Origin: Candidatus Thorarchaeota archaeon
Lineage (GTDB): Archaea; Asgardarchaeota; Thorarchaeia; Thorarchaeales; Thorarchaeaceae
Length of the DNA stretch: 64,000 nt
Direction of reading: 5' to 3'
Assembly (NCBI GenBank): GCA_016933575.1
Contig: JAFGAR010000151.1
Coordinates: 62,001-126,000 of the forward strand
Each line of letters begins with the position of its first letter. Position 1 is the stretch's first letter. Made by a program: the position numbers and the translations under genes. Below are positions 25,571 through 34,528 of this stretch, one piece after another. The notes beneath the pieces were generated by a model that saw nothing but the letters and a program-made list of their open reading frames with translations, was not told the origin of the DNA and made no database searches.

Positions 25571-25825
25571 CCGAATGAATTTGACTCGGCCCAACCGAGC
25601 TCTAGAGATTAATAGAGGACCTTCCCGGTTTCCCTTGTGGATGGTGTTGCCAGTGTTAGTTTCGACTATCTCTCCCAGTTCTTTGAGTACAATAGAGCAT
25701 ACTTGGGTACTCAATAAACTCCTAGTGGAAGTAGTGTCGTCGAAATTGTATCGAGGCTTTGTTGATACCGCAAAGGTTACTTACAGTCAGGCATGTGCCG
25801 TCTAGAAGGAATGAGGTTATGTCGA
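25571..25825 (+). other. Leader region upstream of uvrB
   Basis: The 255 bases between the terminator and uvrB hold an open frame on each strand, but neither has a ribosome site or protein-like composition, so I do not call them genes. No clear TATA box can be picked. The region presumably carries the promoter and leader of the uvr cluster. Confidence 0.4.
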
Positions 25826-27811
25826 ATGAGTGAGTTCAAACTAGAGGCTCCTTTCAAACCCACAGGTGATCAGCCGCAGGCAATCGAAAAGCTAGTGGAA
25901 GGACTCGGGAGTGGACTCCACCATCAGACACTTCTTGGTGTGACTGGCTCTGGTAAGACCTTTACCATGGCAAACGTTATCGAGGCAATCCAGAAACCCA
26001 CTCTTGTCATCTCACATAATAAGACACTCGCGGCACAACTTGCGTCTGAGTATAAGCAGTTCTTCCCGAAGAATGCAGTAGAGTATTTTGTTTCATATTA
26101 TGATTATTACCAACCTGAAGCCTATGTCCCTTCAAAGGACATGTACATCGAGAAGGAGACCGATATCAATGCAGAGATCGAGCGGCTTCGACATTCTACA
26201 ACCAACTCGCTCAGGTCTCGAAAAGATGTTATTGTAGTTGCTTCTGTTTCATGCATCTATGGTGTTGGAGACCCTACTGAATATGATTATTTTAGGATGC
26301 TCCTCGAACGAGGTAAGAAGGTGGATAGACGAGAACTCCTAGAAAGGCTCGTAGCAATGCAATATGAACGGAATGATATGGATATCAAACCCGGAGTCTT
26401 CAGAGTACGAGGTGATGTGATAGATGTCTATCCCTCAGCCTCTGAGAATAGTATCCGAATTGAGCTTGATGGTGATAGAGTAGACAGGCTGACTATTCTC
26501 GAACGCCTAACCGCCAGAAAGCTTGGCACTCCTGATTGGTTCGAGCTGTATCCTGCTCGTCATCACATAGCTCGTCTGGAAAAAGTTGTAGAAGTTCTTC
26601 CTTTGATTGAGCAAGAGATGGAAGAGCGCGTAGAATGGTTCAAGAAAGAGGGCAAGCTAGTAGAGGCTGACCGTCTCAGGCGTCGAACCATGTATGACCT
26701 TGAGATGCTTAGGGAGACTGGTATGTGTCAAGGTATAGAGAATTACTCTAGATTCATTGATGAACGTGATTTGGGGCAGAAACCATACACATTGCTCGAC
26801 TACTTTCCAGATGACTTCCTTATGATTATTGATGAGAGTCACATGACCATTCCACAGGTCCGTGGAATGTATAATGGAGACCTCGCTAGAAAGAAGAATC
26901 TAATCGACTATGGATTTCGTTTACCTTCAGCTCTGGATAATAGACCTCTGAAGTTCCCGGAGTTTGAGAAGTATATGAGAAAGACCATCTATACGAGTGC
27001 CACACCGGGATCGTATGAACAGAAGCATAGTCAACAAATTGTCGAGCAGCTTGTTCGTCCGACGGGACTTATAGACCCTGAGATCACCGTCAAACCTGTT
27101 ATCGGACAGGTAGACCATCTACTAGGTGAGATTCGGAAGACAGTGGAACTTGGTGATCGAACCCTTGTCACGACCCTTACTAAAAAGACAGCTGAGATGC
27201 TGAGTGAGTATCTTGTTGAGGCAGGCATCAAAGCTCGTTATCTTCACTCAGATATTGGAACTGTGGAGCGAATCGAGATAGTACGACAGCTTCGTCAAGG
27301 GAAGTTCGATGTACTTGTGGGAATCAATCTTCTCCGCGAGGGTCTCGACATTCCTGAGGTCTCACTAGTGGCTATCCTTGACGCTGATAAGGAGGGTTTC
27401 CTAAGAACGGACTGGGCTCTCGTTCAGACAATGGGTCGAGCAGCAAGGAATGCAAACGGGCGAGTTGTCCTCTATGGTGACCATGTATCAGCTGCTATGC
27501 AATCAGCTATCGATGAGACCAATCGTAGACGACGCTATCAGTTAAAATATAATGAAGAACACGGAATCAAACCCGTGTCTATTGTCAAGAGTATTCAAGA
27601 CATCGCACAGGGCATGGTGAAGTTTGAGAAAGAGGTCCAGACAAAGATTGAGGACTTCGATCCTTTTGAGGTTGACGAGCTTGCTGATTATATCATCGAC
27701 CTTGAGGAACAGATGAAAGAGGCAGCACGAAATCTTGAGTTCGAGAAGGCTGCCAAGCTCCGCGACCAAATTGCTGGTCTGCGAAAGAGGATAGAGGGAG
27801 CACAAGAGTGA
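25826..27811 (+). CDS. uvrB: UvrB, excinuclease ABC subunit B
   Basis: A 661-residue superfamily 2 helicase-like protein that receives damaged DNA from UvrA and holds it for UvrC incision. The P-loop GVTGSGKT is at 38-45, the beta-hairpin YYDYYQPEAYVP that inserts between strands is near 90-105, DESH (motif II) and TSATPG (motif III) follow, and a coiled UVR domain (LEEQMKEAARNLEFEKAAKLRDQI) closes the chain for UvrA/UvrC contact. The ATG at 25826 has TGAGG nine bases upstream and aligns with the usual UvrB start, so the 11 extra codons of the longer frame are not used. It overlaps uvrA by four bases. Confidence 0.97.
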   Translation: MSEFKLEAPFKPTGDQPQAIEKLVEGLGSGLHHQTLLGVTGSGKTFTMANVIEAIQKPTLVISHNKTLAAQLASEYKQFFPKNAVEYFVSYYDYYQPEAYVPSKDMYIEKETDINAEIERLRHSTTNSLRSRKDVIVVASVSCIYGVGDPTEYDYFRMLLERGKKVDRRELLERLVAMQYERNDMDIKPGVFRVRGDVIDVYPSASENSIRIELDGDRVDRLTILERLTARKLGTPDWFELYPARHHIARLEKVVEVLPLIEQEMEERVEWFKKEGKLVEADRLRRRTMYDLEMLRETGMCQGIENYSRFIDERDLGQKPYTLLDYFPDDFLMIIDESHMTIPQVRGMYNGDLARKKNLIDYGFRLPSALDNRPLKFPEFEKYMRKTIYTSATPGSYEQKHSQQIVEQLVRPTGLIDPEITVKPVIGQVDHLLGEIRKTVELGDRTLVTTLTKKTAEMLSEYLVEAGIKARYLHSDIGTVERIEIVRQLRQGKFDVLVGINLLREGLDIPEVSLVAILDADKEGFLRTDWALVQTMGRAARNANGRVVLYGDHVSAAMQSAIDETNRRRRYQLKYNEEHGIKPVSIVKSIQDIAQGMVKFEKEVQTKIEDFDPFEVDELADYIIDLEEQMKEAARNLEFEKAAKLRDQIAGLRKRIEGAQE

Positions 27812-30750
27812 CCACGACAGAGAGTAAGAAACGCACTGGTGATCTGGAGACTGAGATAGATGGTCCTAGATCAATTGTGGTCATCGGAGCTGCTGAACAT
27901 AATTTGAAACACATCTCATGCACTATACCAAAGAACACCATGACTGTTGTTACGGGTCTGTCTGGGAGCGGCAAAAGCTCGCTCGTGTTCGATACCATCT
28001 ACAGTGAGGGCCAGAGGCGATTCATAGAGTCACTCTCACCCTATGCCCGTCAGTTCTTAGGGATGCTAGAGAAACCAAAAGTCGATCTGATGACTGGTCT
28101 CTCACCATCCATATCTATAGATCAGAAGAGTGTCAGCAGGAACCCTAGGAGTTCGGTTGGCACAATTACAGAGATCTATGATTACCTTCGACTCCTATAC
28201 GCTCGTGTGGGGGAACCTCATTGCCCAAAGTGCATGAAGAAGATTGAGCCACAGACATCACAACAGATAGTTGACCGTGTATTGAGCCTGAAGGAAGGAT
28301 CACGCATCATGATTCTTGCTCCCATTGTCCGCGGGAGAAAAGGTGAGTATCGAAAAGAATTTCGCGATCTCATGAAGAAGGGCTTTGTCAGAGCCCGTGT
28401 AGATGGGGACTTGAAAGAGCTAGAAGAGGGAATGTCGCTTGACCGTTACTTCGAGCATACTATCGAGGTAGTTATTGATCGCCTCACTGTGAAGGAATCT
28501 GAACGAGCGCGCATCTCTGAGGCTGTTGAAACTGCTCTCAATATGGCAGAGCGCGTTGTTACGATTGACACACCTGAGGGTAATATCACTCTGTCTGAGC
28601 AGTTTGCATGTGTGGACTGTGGTATCAGTCTCCCTGAGATGGAACCCCGTATCTTTAGCTGGAATACTCCTCAAGGTGCCTGTCCTCATTGCACCGGGAT
28701 CGGTGTCATCAGAGAGTTTGACCCTGACCTTTTTGTTTCTGACCCAAGCCGTTCACTCAGTACCGGTCTTTTCGAGACCGATCAGTGGAAGATCAAACGG
28801 AAATTCACAAAGAAGGTTGTAGAGAAGTATGGATTCACAATGGACACACCCTGGAAGGATATGACCAAGAAACAGCAAGATCTTCTCCTCTATGGATCTG
28901 GTAACAAGAAGTTCGAGGCAACCTGGGAGAGTGATAATCCTGAGTTCGAAGTCCAGTGGAAGGGAACCTTCCAGAGACCCTTCGAGGGTTGGGTTGAACG
29001 GGCAAAGCGTCTCTATAAGGCGACCAAGTCTGATTATGGAAGAGGAATTCTAGAGAAGTATATGTCTGAGCAGACTTGTCCAGTCTGTGAGGGCGGACGG
29101 CTCCGTCCCGAGTCTAAGGCTGTGACATTCAATGGTCGGTCAATCACTGATATCAACGGCTTATCAATCAAGGCACTCAGGGAGTTCTTCGAGACTGCTG
29201 ATATCGATCCGCGATTCAGACCAGTAGCTGAACCCATTCTTCGTGAAATCATGGGACGTATCGGATATCTTGAGGATGTAGGATTGGAGTATCTCACTCT
29301 CGATCGTTCTGCCCCGAGTCTTGCAGGTGGTGAAGCTCAACGCATTCGACTCGCAAGTCAGATTGGATCTGACCTTGTTGGAGTTACCTATGTCTGCGAT
29401 GAACCATCGATTGGTCTACACAGTAGAGACAATATTCGACTCCTTAAGTCTCTCCTGCGGCTTAGAGACCTGGGCAACAATGTTCTCGTTGTCGAACATG
29501 ACGAAGAGACCATCCGTACGGCAGACTACATCATTGACTTGGGTCCTGGAGCTGGCTCTGAGGGTGGAGAAGTTGTCGTTGCAGGGACTCTTGATGATGT
29601 TCTGAAGTCAAAGAAATCCATCACGGGCAAATATCTCAGAGGTGAAGAGAAGATTCCTGTCCCCGAACGACGGAGAAAGCCCAATGGCCGTTTCATAGAA
29701 CTCAAAGGATGCCAGCACAATAATCTGAAGAACATAAACATTCAGATTCCTCTCGGACTTTTCATTGCTACCACAGGAGTTTCAGGATCTGGGAAATCTT
29801 CCCTGGTCGTTGAAACACTTCAGAGAGAACTTGCTAGAAGATTCCATCACGCTGAGGCAAAGCCCGGTAAGTTCGATGAAATCTTGGGAGTTGAACAACT
29901 CGATAAGGTCATTGTCATTGATCAGTCGCCTATCGGAAGAACTCCAAGAAGCAACCCTGCTACCTATGTAGGTCTCTGGTCTCCCTTGAGAGACCTCTTC
30001 TCCGGACTACCTGAGTCGCAGATTCGAGGATACAAACCGGGTCGTTTCAGTTTCAATGTAAAGAGTGGTCGCTGCGAGACCTGTAAAGGCGCAGGAGTTG
30101 AGGTCATTGAGATGCAGTTTCTTCCTCCTGTTCAGGTGACCTGTAGTGAGTGTAAGGGTCGACGATACAACAGAGAAACCCTTCAGGTACGATTCAAGGG
30201 AAAGAACATCGCTGATATTCTTGAAATGCGCATCGACGAGGCTGTGAAGTTTTTTGAAGGTATTCCCTCAGTGCATCGACGACTCGAAACCCTATGTGAA
30301 GTAGGTATGGGGTATGTAAAGCTCGGACAACCTGCCACAACTCTCAGTGGTGGAGAAGCGCAACGTATCAAGCTGAGCAAATACCTCTCACGACCTGCCA
30401 CTGGGCAGACGTTGATACTCTTAGATGAACCTACAACAGGATTGCACTTTGCCGATATCAAGAAACTACTGGAGGTCCTCCACCGTCTTGTGGACCTTGG
30501 GAATACTGTTCTGGTCATCGAGCACCAGCTAGACGTTGTCAAGACTGCTGATTGGGTCATTGATCTCGGTCCCGAAGGCGGCGACGATGGTGGTTATCTT
30601 GTGGCTGAAGGAACTCCAGAGGATATAGTTGCTTGTAAGGAGTCGTATACTGGTCAATATCTTAGTGAGTTGTTGGACAAATCTATACCAGCAAAATCAT
30701 CTCCAAGTAAGAAATCAGCCGCCACGAAGAAACGGAGGTCCAATAAATGA
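27808..30750 (+). CDS. uvrA: UvrA paralogue a, excinuclease ABC subunit A
   Basis: A 980-residue duplicated ABC ATPase that recognises bulky DNA lesions. Walker A sites are GLSGSGKS (50-57) and GVSGSGKS in the second half. Zinc-binding CX2C groups include CPKC, CVDC/CPHC, CPVC and the CETC/CSEC module of the damage-sensing insertion. Uncommonly, the signature motif of the first ATPase reads LAGGEAQ in place of LSGGEAQ, while the second is canonical. A UvrB-binding type segment (FRDLMKKGFVRARVDG) is present. The GTG start overlaps the uvrB stop, and the stop overlaps the next uvrA, so all three are translationally coupled. A Lys/Ser-rich tail ends the protein. Confidence 0.95.
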   Translation: MTTTESKKRTGDLETEIDGPRSIVVIGAAEHNLKHISCTIPKNTMTVVTGLSGSGKSSLVFDTIYSEGQRRFIESLSPYARQFLGMLEKPKVDLMTGLSPSISIDQKSVSRNPRSSVGTITEIYDYLRLLYARVGEPHCPKCMKKIEPQTSQQIVDRVLSLKEGSRIMILAPIVRGRKGEYRKEFRDLMKKGFVRARVDGDLKELEEGMSLDRYFEHTIEVVIDRLTVKESERARISEAVETALNMAERVVTIDTPEGNITLSEQFACVDCGISLPEMEPRIFSWNTPQGACPHCTGIGVIREFDPDLFVSDPSRSLSTGLFETDQWKIKRKFTKKVVEKYGFTMDTPWKDMTKKQQDLLLYGSGNKKFEATWESDNPEFEVQWKGTFQRPFEGWVERAKRLYKATKSDYGRGILEKYMSEQTCPVCEGGRLRPESKAVTFNGRSITDINGLSIKALREFFETADIDPRFRPVAEPILREIMGRIGYLEDVGLEYLTLDRSAPSLAGGEAQRIRLASQIGSDLVGVTYVCDEPSIGLHSRDNIRLLKSLLRLRDLGNNVLVVEHDEETIRTADYIIDLGPGAGSEGGEVVVAGTLDDVLKSKKSITGKYLRGEEKIPVPERRRKPNGRFIELKGCQHNNLKNINIQIPLGLFIATTGVSGSGKSSLVVETLQRELARRFHHAEAKPGKFDEILGVEQLDKVIVIDQSPIGRTPRSNPATYVGLWSPLRDLFSGLPESQIRGYKPGRFSFNVKSGRCETCKGAGVEVIEMQFLPPVQVTCSECKGRRYNRETLQVRFKGKNIADILEMRIDEAVKFFEGIPSVHRRLETLCEVGMGYVKLGQPATTLSGGEAQRIKLSKYLSRPATGQTLILLDEPTTGLHFADIKKLLEVLHRLVDLGNTVLVIEHQLDVVKTADWVIDLGPEGGDDGGYLVAEGTPEDIVACKESYTGQYLSELLDKSIPAKSSPSKKSAATKKRRSNK

Positions 30751-33581
30751 CGGGTTACATCAGTGTGCGTAAGGCTGAGGAACATAACCTCAAGTCAATT
30801 GATGTAGATATTCCCAGAGACCGTCTCGTTGTAGTTACAGGCCCAAGCGGTTCCGGGAAGTCAACCCTTGTTCTTGACACCATCTTCGCAGAAGGTCAGA
30901 GAAGATATGTTGAGAGCCTCAGTTCCTATGCTAGAAGATTTCTCGGTCGACTCGATAAACCAAAAGTGGAAAAAATTTCTGGACTCCCACCAGCTATCTC
31001 TATCGAGCAGAAGGGTCGGACAAAGAATCCACGGTCCACAGTTTCAACAAGTACAGAGATTCATGACTATCTCAGACTCCTCTACGCAAACATAGGCATC
31101 GCTCATTGTGTAGAGTGCGGTCTTCCCATGGAACAACTCACCGCGGAATCTGCCGCGCGACTGCTCCTCGATGAGAATGGAGGTCAGAAGATACACATTC
31201 TCGCACCTGTTGTCTGTGGTGAGGTTGGAAAACACGAGGAATGCCTTGATGGACTGCACAAGAATGGTTTCGTACGTGTCCGCGTTGATGGCGAGATAAT
31301 GGATATCGACCAAGTTGATTTGGATGCTCGGAAGAAGCATGACATAGATGTGGTTATCGACAGACTGGAGTTGAATCAGAAGAATCGTGAACGATTAATT
31401 AGCTCTCTAGAAACTGCTCTGGAAACTGGTGATGGTAGAGCAATAGTATCACGAGAAGGAAATGATGAACTCACCTTTGCAGAACAGCTCATGTGTCCAA
31501 AGTGTGGGATACAATATGAGAAACTTGGCCCGAAGGCTTTCTCCTTCAATAGACCTGATGGTGCATGTCCTGTCTGTAATGGTCTTGGTGTGACAATGTC
31601 CATTGATTCTGAACTTGTCATCCCCGATAGAAGAATGACTGTACATGAGATAAGTCGACATATCAATGCAGGAGAACGAACCTGGTGGAACGAGCGTATT
31701 GTTGCTCTGGGAGAACTCCTCGGATTCACTATGGAGACCACATTCAATCAACTCAGTGAATCTCAGGCTGAGGCTCTTGTCTGGGGTCGCCCTGAGTACA
31801 CACTCAGTTATGTTCACGAGGGGGTTGACTCAACTTGGGAGATCACACGAAAATGGTACGGTCTCATTCCATGGCTTGAACGCATGTTTGACAGAGGAAA
31901 AAGTAGTGATAAGGCGTCACAACGATGGTGGGCTCAACGCATCGCAAATGAGTTCTCCCGAAAGACCGCATGTGAAGCATGCAATGGCAGAAAACTCAAA
32001 CCTGAGAACCTAGCAGTGACTGTGGCTGGAAAATCCATTGACCAGATCACTGCTATGACAATTGAAGGAGCAGCTGCATTCTTCGAGGGCATAACCCTTA
32101 CAGAACGAGAACAAAAGATTGCAGAACTTGTGCTTAAGGAAATCCGTGCGCGGCTCAATTTTCTTCTAGCAGTTGGTCTAGACTATCTTAGTCTTGACAG
32201 GTCATCCATGACGCTTTCTGGTGGTGAGAGCCAACGAATTCGTCTAGCCACACAGATTGGTTCTGCCTTAACTGGTGTCCTCTATTGTCTGGACGAACCA
32301 TCGATAGGTCTACATCCTCGAGATGTCGGAAAGCTCATTGACACCTTCTACCACCTGAGGTCTCTTGGCAACACTGTCATCGTCATTGAGCACGACCGTG
32401 ATACAATAACCGCTGCAGATCATCTCATCGACCTTGGCCCACTCGCTGGAGTGAATGGCGGAAGACTTGTGGCTGAGGGTCCACCCTCTGAGGTCCTTGC
32501 TGACCCGAAGTCCCTGACCGCTCAGTATCTTGCTGGGAAGCGACAGATACCCATTCCCAAGCACAGGCGAGAGGGGACAGGTAAGAAGATTACAATCCAT
32601 GGAGCACGGGTCAATAATCTGAAGAATATCGACGTAGACATTCCACTGGGGACACTCATCTGTGTATCCGGAGTTTCTGGCGCAGGAAAGAGCTCTCTTA
32701 CACATGAGATTCTCTACAAAGCACTGGCACAGAAGATAAACAAGGCTAGTGTTGTAGCCGGAAACCACGATTCGATCGAGGGTGTTGAGAACCTCGACAG
32801 GATGGTCCTTGTGGATCAAAGCCCGATTGGTAGGACGCCTCGGAGCAACCCTGCCACGTATACACAGACATTCGGTGGAATTCGCGAGCTCTTTGCAATG
32901 ATGCCTGAGGCTAAGGCACGAGGTTATGGTCCTGGCCGCTTCAGTTTTAACACACGCGAGGGTCGCTGTGAGAAGTGTAAAGGGAGTGGGGTCTTACAGG
33001 TTGAGATGCACTTCATGTCTGATGTGTTCATGACCTGTGATGTATGTAAAGGCAAACGCTTTGACAGAGAGACCCTTGAGGTCATGTACAAGAACAAGAA
33101 TATCACTCAGGTCTTGGGTCTGACAATCGATGAGGCTCTGGACTTCTTCAGTGACATTCCCAAGATTGCTGATAGATTGATCACCTTGGTCGATGTAGGA
33201 TTGGGTTATTTACAACTTGGACAACCAGCCACAACACTCTCTGGTGGAGAAGCCCAGCGCATGAAACTAGCTGCAGAGCTTGCTCGTACTGCTACAGGAA
33301 ACACACTCTATATCATGGACGAACCATCGACCGGTCTCTCAGCTTCGGATGTTCATGTACTACTTAATGTAGTCAATCGATTGGTAGATGCTGGAAATAC
33401 GGTTGTGATTGTCGAACACAATCTTGAAATCATCAAGACTGCCGACTGGGTGATTGATCTAGGTCCAGAGGGTGGCGATAATGGAGGCGAATTAGTTGTT
33501 GCTGGGACTCCAGAAAACATCATGAAGGCTAAGAAATCCTATACCGGAAAACATCTCAAAACGCTTCTCTTGGGCTCCTAA
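30747..33581 (+). CDS. uvrA: UvrA paralogue b, excinuclease ABC subunit A
   Basis: A second full-length UvrA (944 residues) starting at an ATG that overlaps the previous stop (ATGA). The first Walker A is GPSGSGKS (32-39), the second GVSGAGKS; both signature motifs are canonical (LSGGESQ, LSGGEAQ). After the second Walker B it reads DEPSTGLSAS, where UvrA normally has TGLH. The zinc module CEKC/CDVC and the UvrB-contact-like NGFVRVRVDG are kept. Full conservation of DNA-contact regions and immediate coupling to paralogue a point to a paired protein. A separate terminator is not obvious. Confidence 0.95.
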   Translation: MTGYISVRKAEEHNLKSIDVDIPRDRLVVVTGPSGSGKSTLVLDTIFAEGQRRYVESLSSYARRFLGRLDKPKVEKISGLPPAISIEQKGRTKNPRSTVSTSTEIHDYLRLLYANIGIAHCVECGLPMEQLTAESAARLLLDENGGQKIHILAPVVCGEVGKHEECLDGLHKNGFVRVRVDGEIMDIDQVDLDARKKHDIDVVIDRLELNQKNRERLISSLETALETGDGRAIVSREGNDELTFAEQLMCPKCGIQYEKLGPKAFSFNRPDGACPVCNGLGVTMSIDSELVIPDRRMTVHEISRHINAGERTWWNERIVALGELLGFTMETTFNQLSESQAEALVWGRPEYTLSYVHEGVDSTWEITRKWYGLIPWLERMFDRGKSSDKASQRWWAQRIANEFSRKTACEACNGRKLKPENLAVTVAGKSIDQITAMTIEGAAAFFEGITLTEREQKIAELVLKEIRARLNFLLAVGLDYLSLDRSSMTLSGGESQRIRLATQIGSALTGVLYCLDEPSIGLHPRDVGKLIDTFYHLRSLGNTVIVIEHDRDTITAADHLIDLGPLAGVNGGRLVAEGPPSEVLADPKSLTAQYLAGKRQIPIPKHRREGTGKKITIHGARVNNLKNIDVDIPLGTLICVSGVSGAGKSSLTHEILYKALAQKINKASVVAGNHDSIEGVENLDRMVLVDQSPIGRTPRSNPATYTQTFGGIRELFAMMPEAKARGYGPGRFSFNTREGRCEKCKGSGVLQVEMHFMSDVFMTCDVCKGKRFDRETLEVMYKNKNITQVLGLTIDEALDFFSDIPKIADRLITLVDVGLGYLQLGQPATTLSGGEAQRMKLAAELARTATGNTLYIMDEPSTGLSASDVHVLLNVVNRLVDAGNTVVIVEHNLEIIKTADWVIDLGPEGGDNGGELVVAGTPENIMKAKKSYTGKHLKTLLLGS

Positions 33582-33940
33582 GGTCTTCATGACGAATCGT
33601 TTTTGTACTTGGTCATAGTGCAACTTGTAGAAGCGCGCGCTATGCTTGCGATTTTTCGTCACATTCTTCTAATAATACCAATTCGATAATACAATTCCAT
33701 GATACATTAGCATCTTAAAGCATCTTGATTCGAATATAGATGGTTATATGACTCTATAAACAGAATTAAAGGTATCATAAATCTCTATCTATCTTTAAAG
33801 AATTTCATAATTCTTTTTTCAATTTGAAAATAAGGCGAATGATTTACCGAGAGTCATATATTAATGACTCCGGGGAAACCCTTACTGCTTGCTTTCGAGC
33901 AGAATCTCCGTGATTCGTCCGCCGGGAGGACCTACACGAA
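33582..33940 (+). other. AT-rich spacer and 5' leader before the TPR-cysteine gene
   Basis: The first 270 bases are AT-rich and show no gene. A TATA-like CATATATTA at 33855-33863 would start transcription near 33885. The leader contains a CTGCT/AGCAG hairpin (about 33886-33903) and ends with GGGAGG (33924-33929), which serves the ATG at 33941. Confidence 0.45.
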
Positions 33941-34438
33941 ATGATACAGCGAGAGGAAACATCAAAGACTTCACTGGACATCTCCAACGACCAGCCCTCT
34001 GCAGTAAGGGAGTCCGATTTACGTACTCGTCTACGAACCTTTCCTCGAGACGCACAATCTTGGTATTCACTTGGAGCTTATTTACGATTAGTTGGACGAT
34101 TTAATGAAGCTGAGGATGTACTGCGGAGGGCAATCTCTCTCAATCCTGGACCCTCTCATTTTTGGGAAGAACTTGCTCGTACTCTTATGGATCTAGGTAG
34201 GATTGATGAAGCCTACCAAATATACGATAGTTCAACACGAGGTAGATCATCCATCACAAAGGAGATTCAGGAGTTGAAACAGATGGAATCAAGTAGAACT
34301 CACGATATTGATGACACGTCTCCCTGTATCTCATGCAAAGATTATACCTACTATGGCTGCTCGAAAGGTGGGACTTGTGATGCTATTATTCGATGGCGGT
34401 CCCGAGCTCAGCACTTATCAATCCAGAATAGAACCTAA
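33941..34438 (+). CDS. TPR protein with cysteine motif, in the uvr cluster
   Basis: A 165-residue protein. Two to three TPR units (SWYSLGAYLRLVGRFNEAEDVLRRAISLNP, and HFWEELARTLMDLGRIDEAYQIY) occupy residues 38-107. A C-terminal segment, PCISCKDY..GCSKGGTC (about 129-147), has the pattern CX2CX8CX5C and could bind zinc or an iron-sulfur cluster. It lies between the uvrA pair and uvrC on the same strand with its own promoter-like box, 91 bases before uvrC. A role as an adaptor for repair is inferred from place only. Confidence 0.7.
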   Translation: MIQREETSKTSLDISNDQPSAVRESDLRTRLRTFPRDAQSWYSLGAYLRLVGRFNEAEDVLRRAISLNPGPSHFWEELARTLMDLGRIDEAYQIYDSSTRGRSSITKEIQELKQMESSRTHDIDDTSPCISCKDYTYYGCSKGGTCDAIIRWRSRAQHLSIQNRT

Positions 34439-34528
34439 AATCTGCGGAGAACCTGCATGTCCCTTCCGAATCACTGATTTGGCGGAGAGTTCTTCAGCAG
34501 TCAGCATTACAGATATGGATGATAAGAG

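Noticed and set aside
25575..25805. 76-residue plus-strand frame before uvrB
   Set aside because: No ribosome site, starts right after a terminator tail and runs into the uvrB leader; probably chance.
25793..25825. Eleven extra codons at the uvrB start
   Set aside because: A TGAGG ribosome site and family alignment put the start at 25826.
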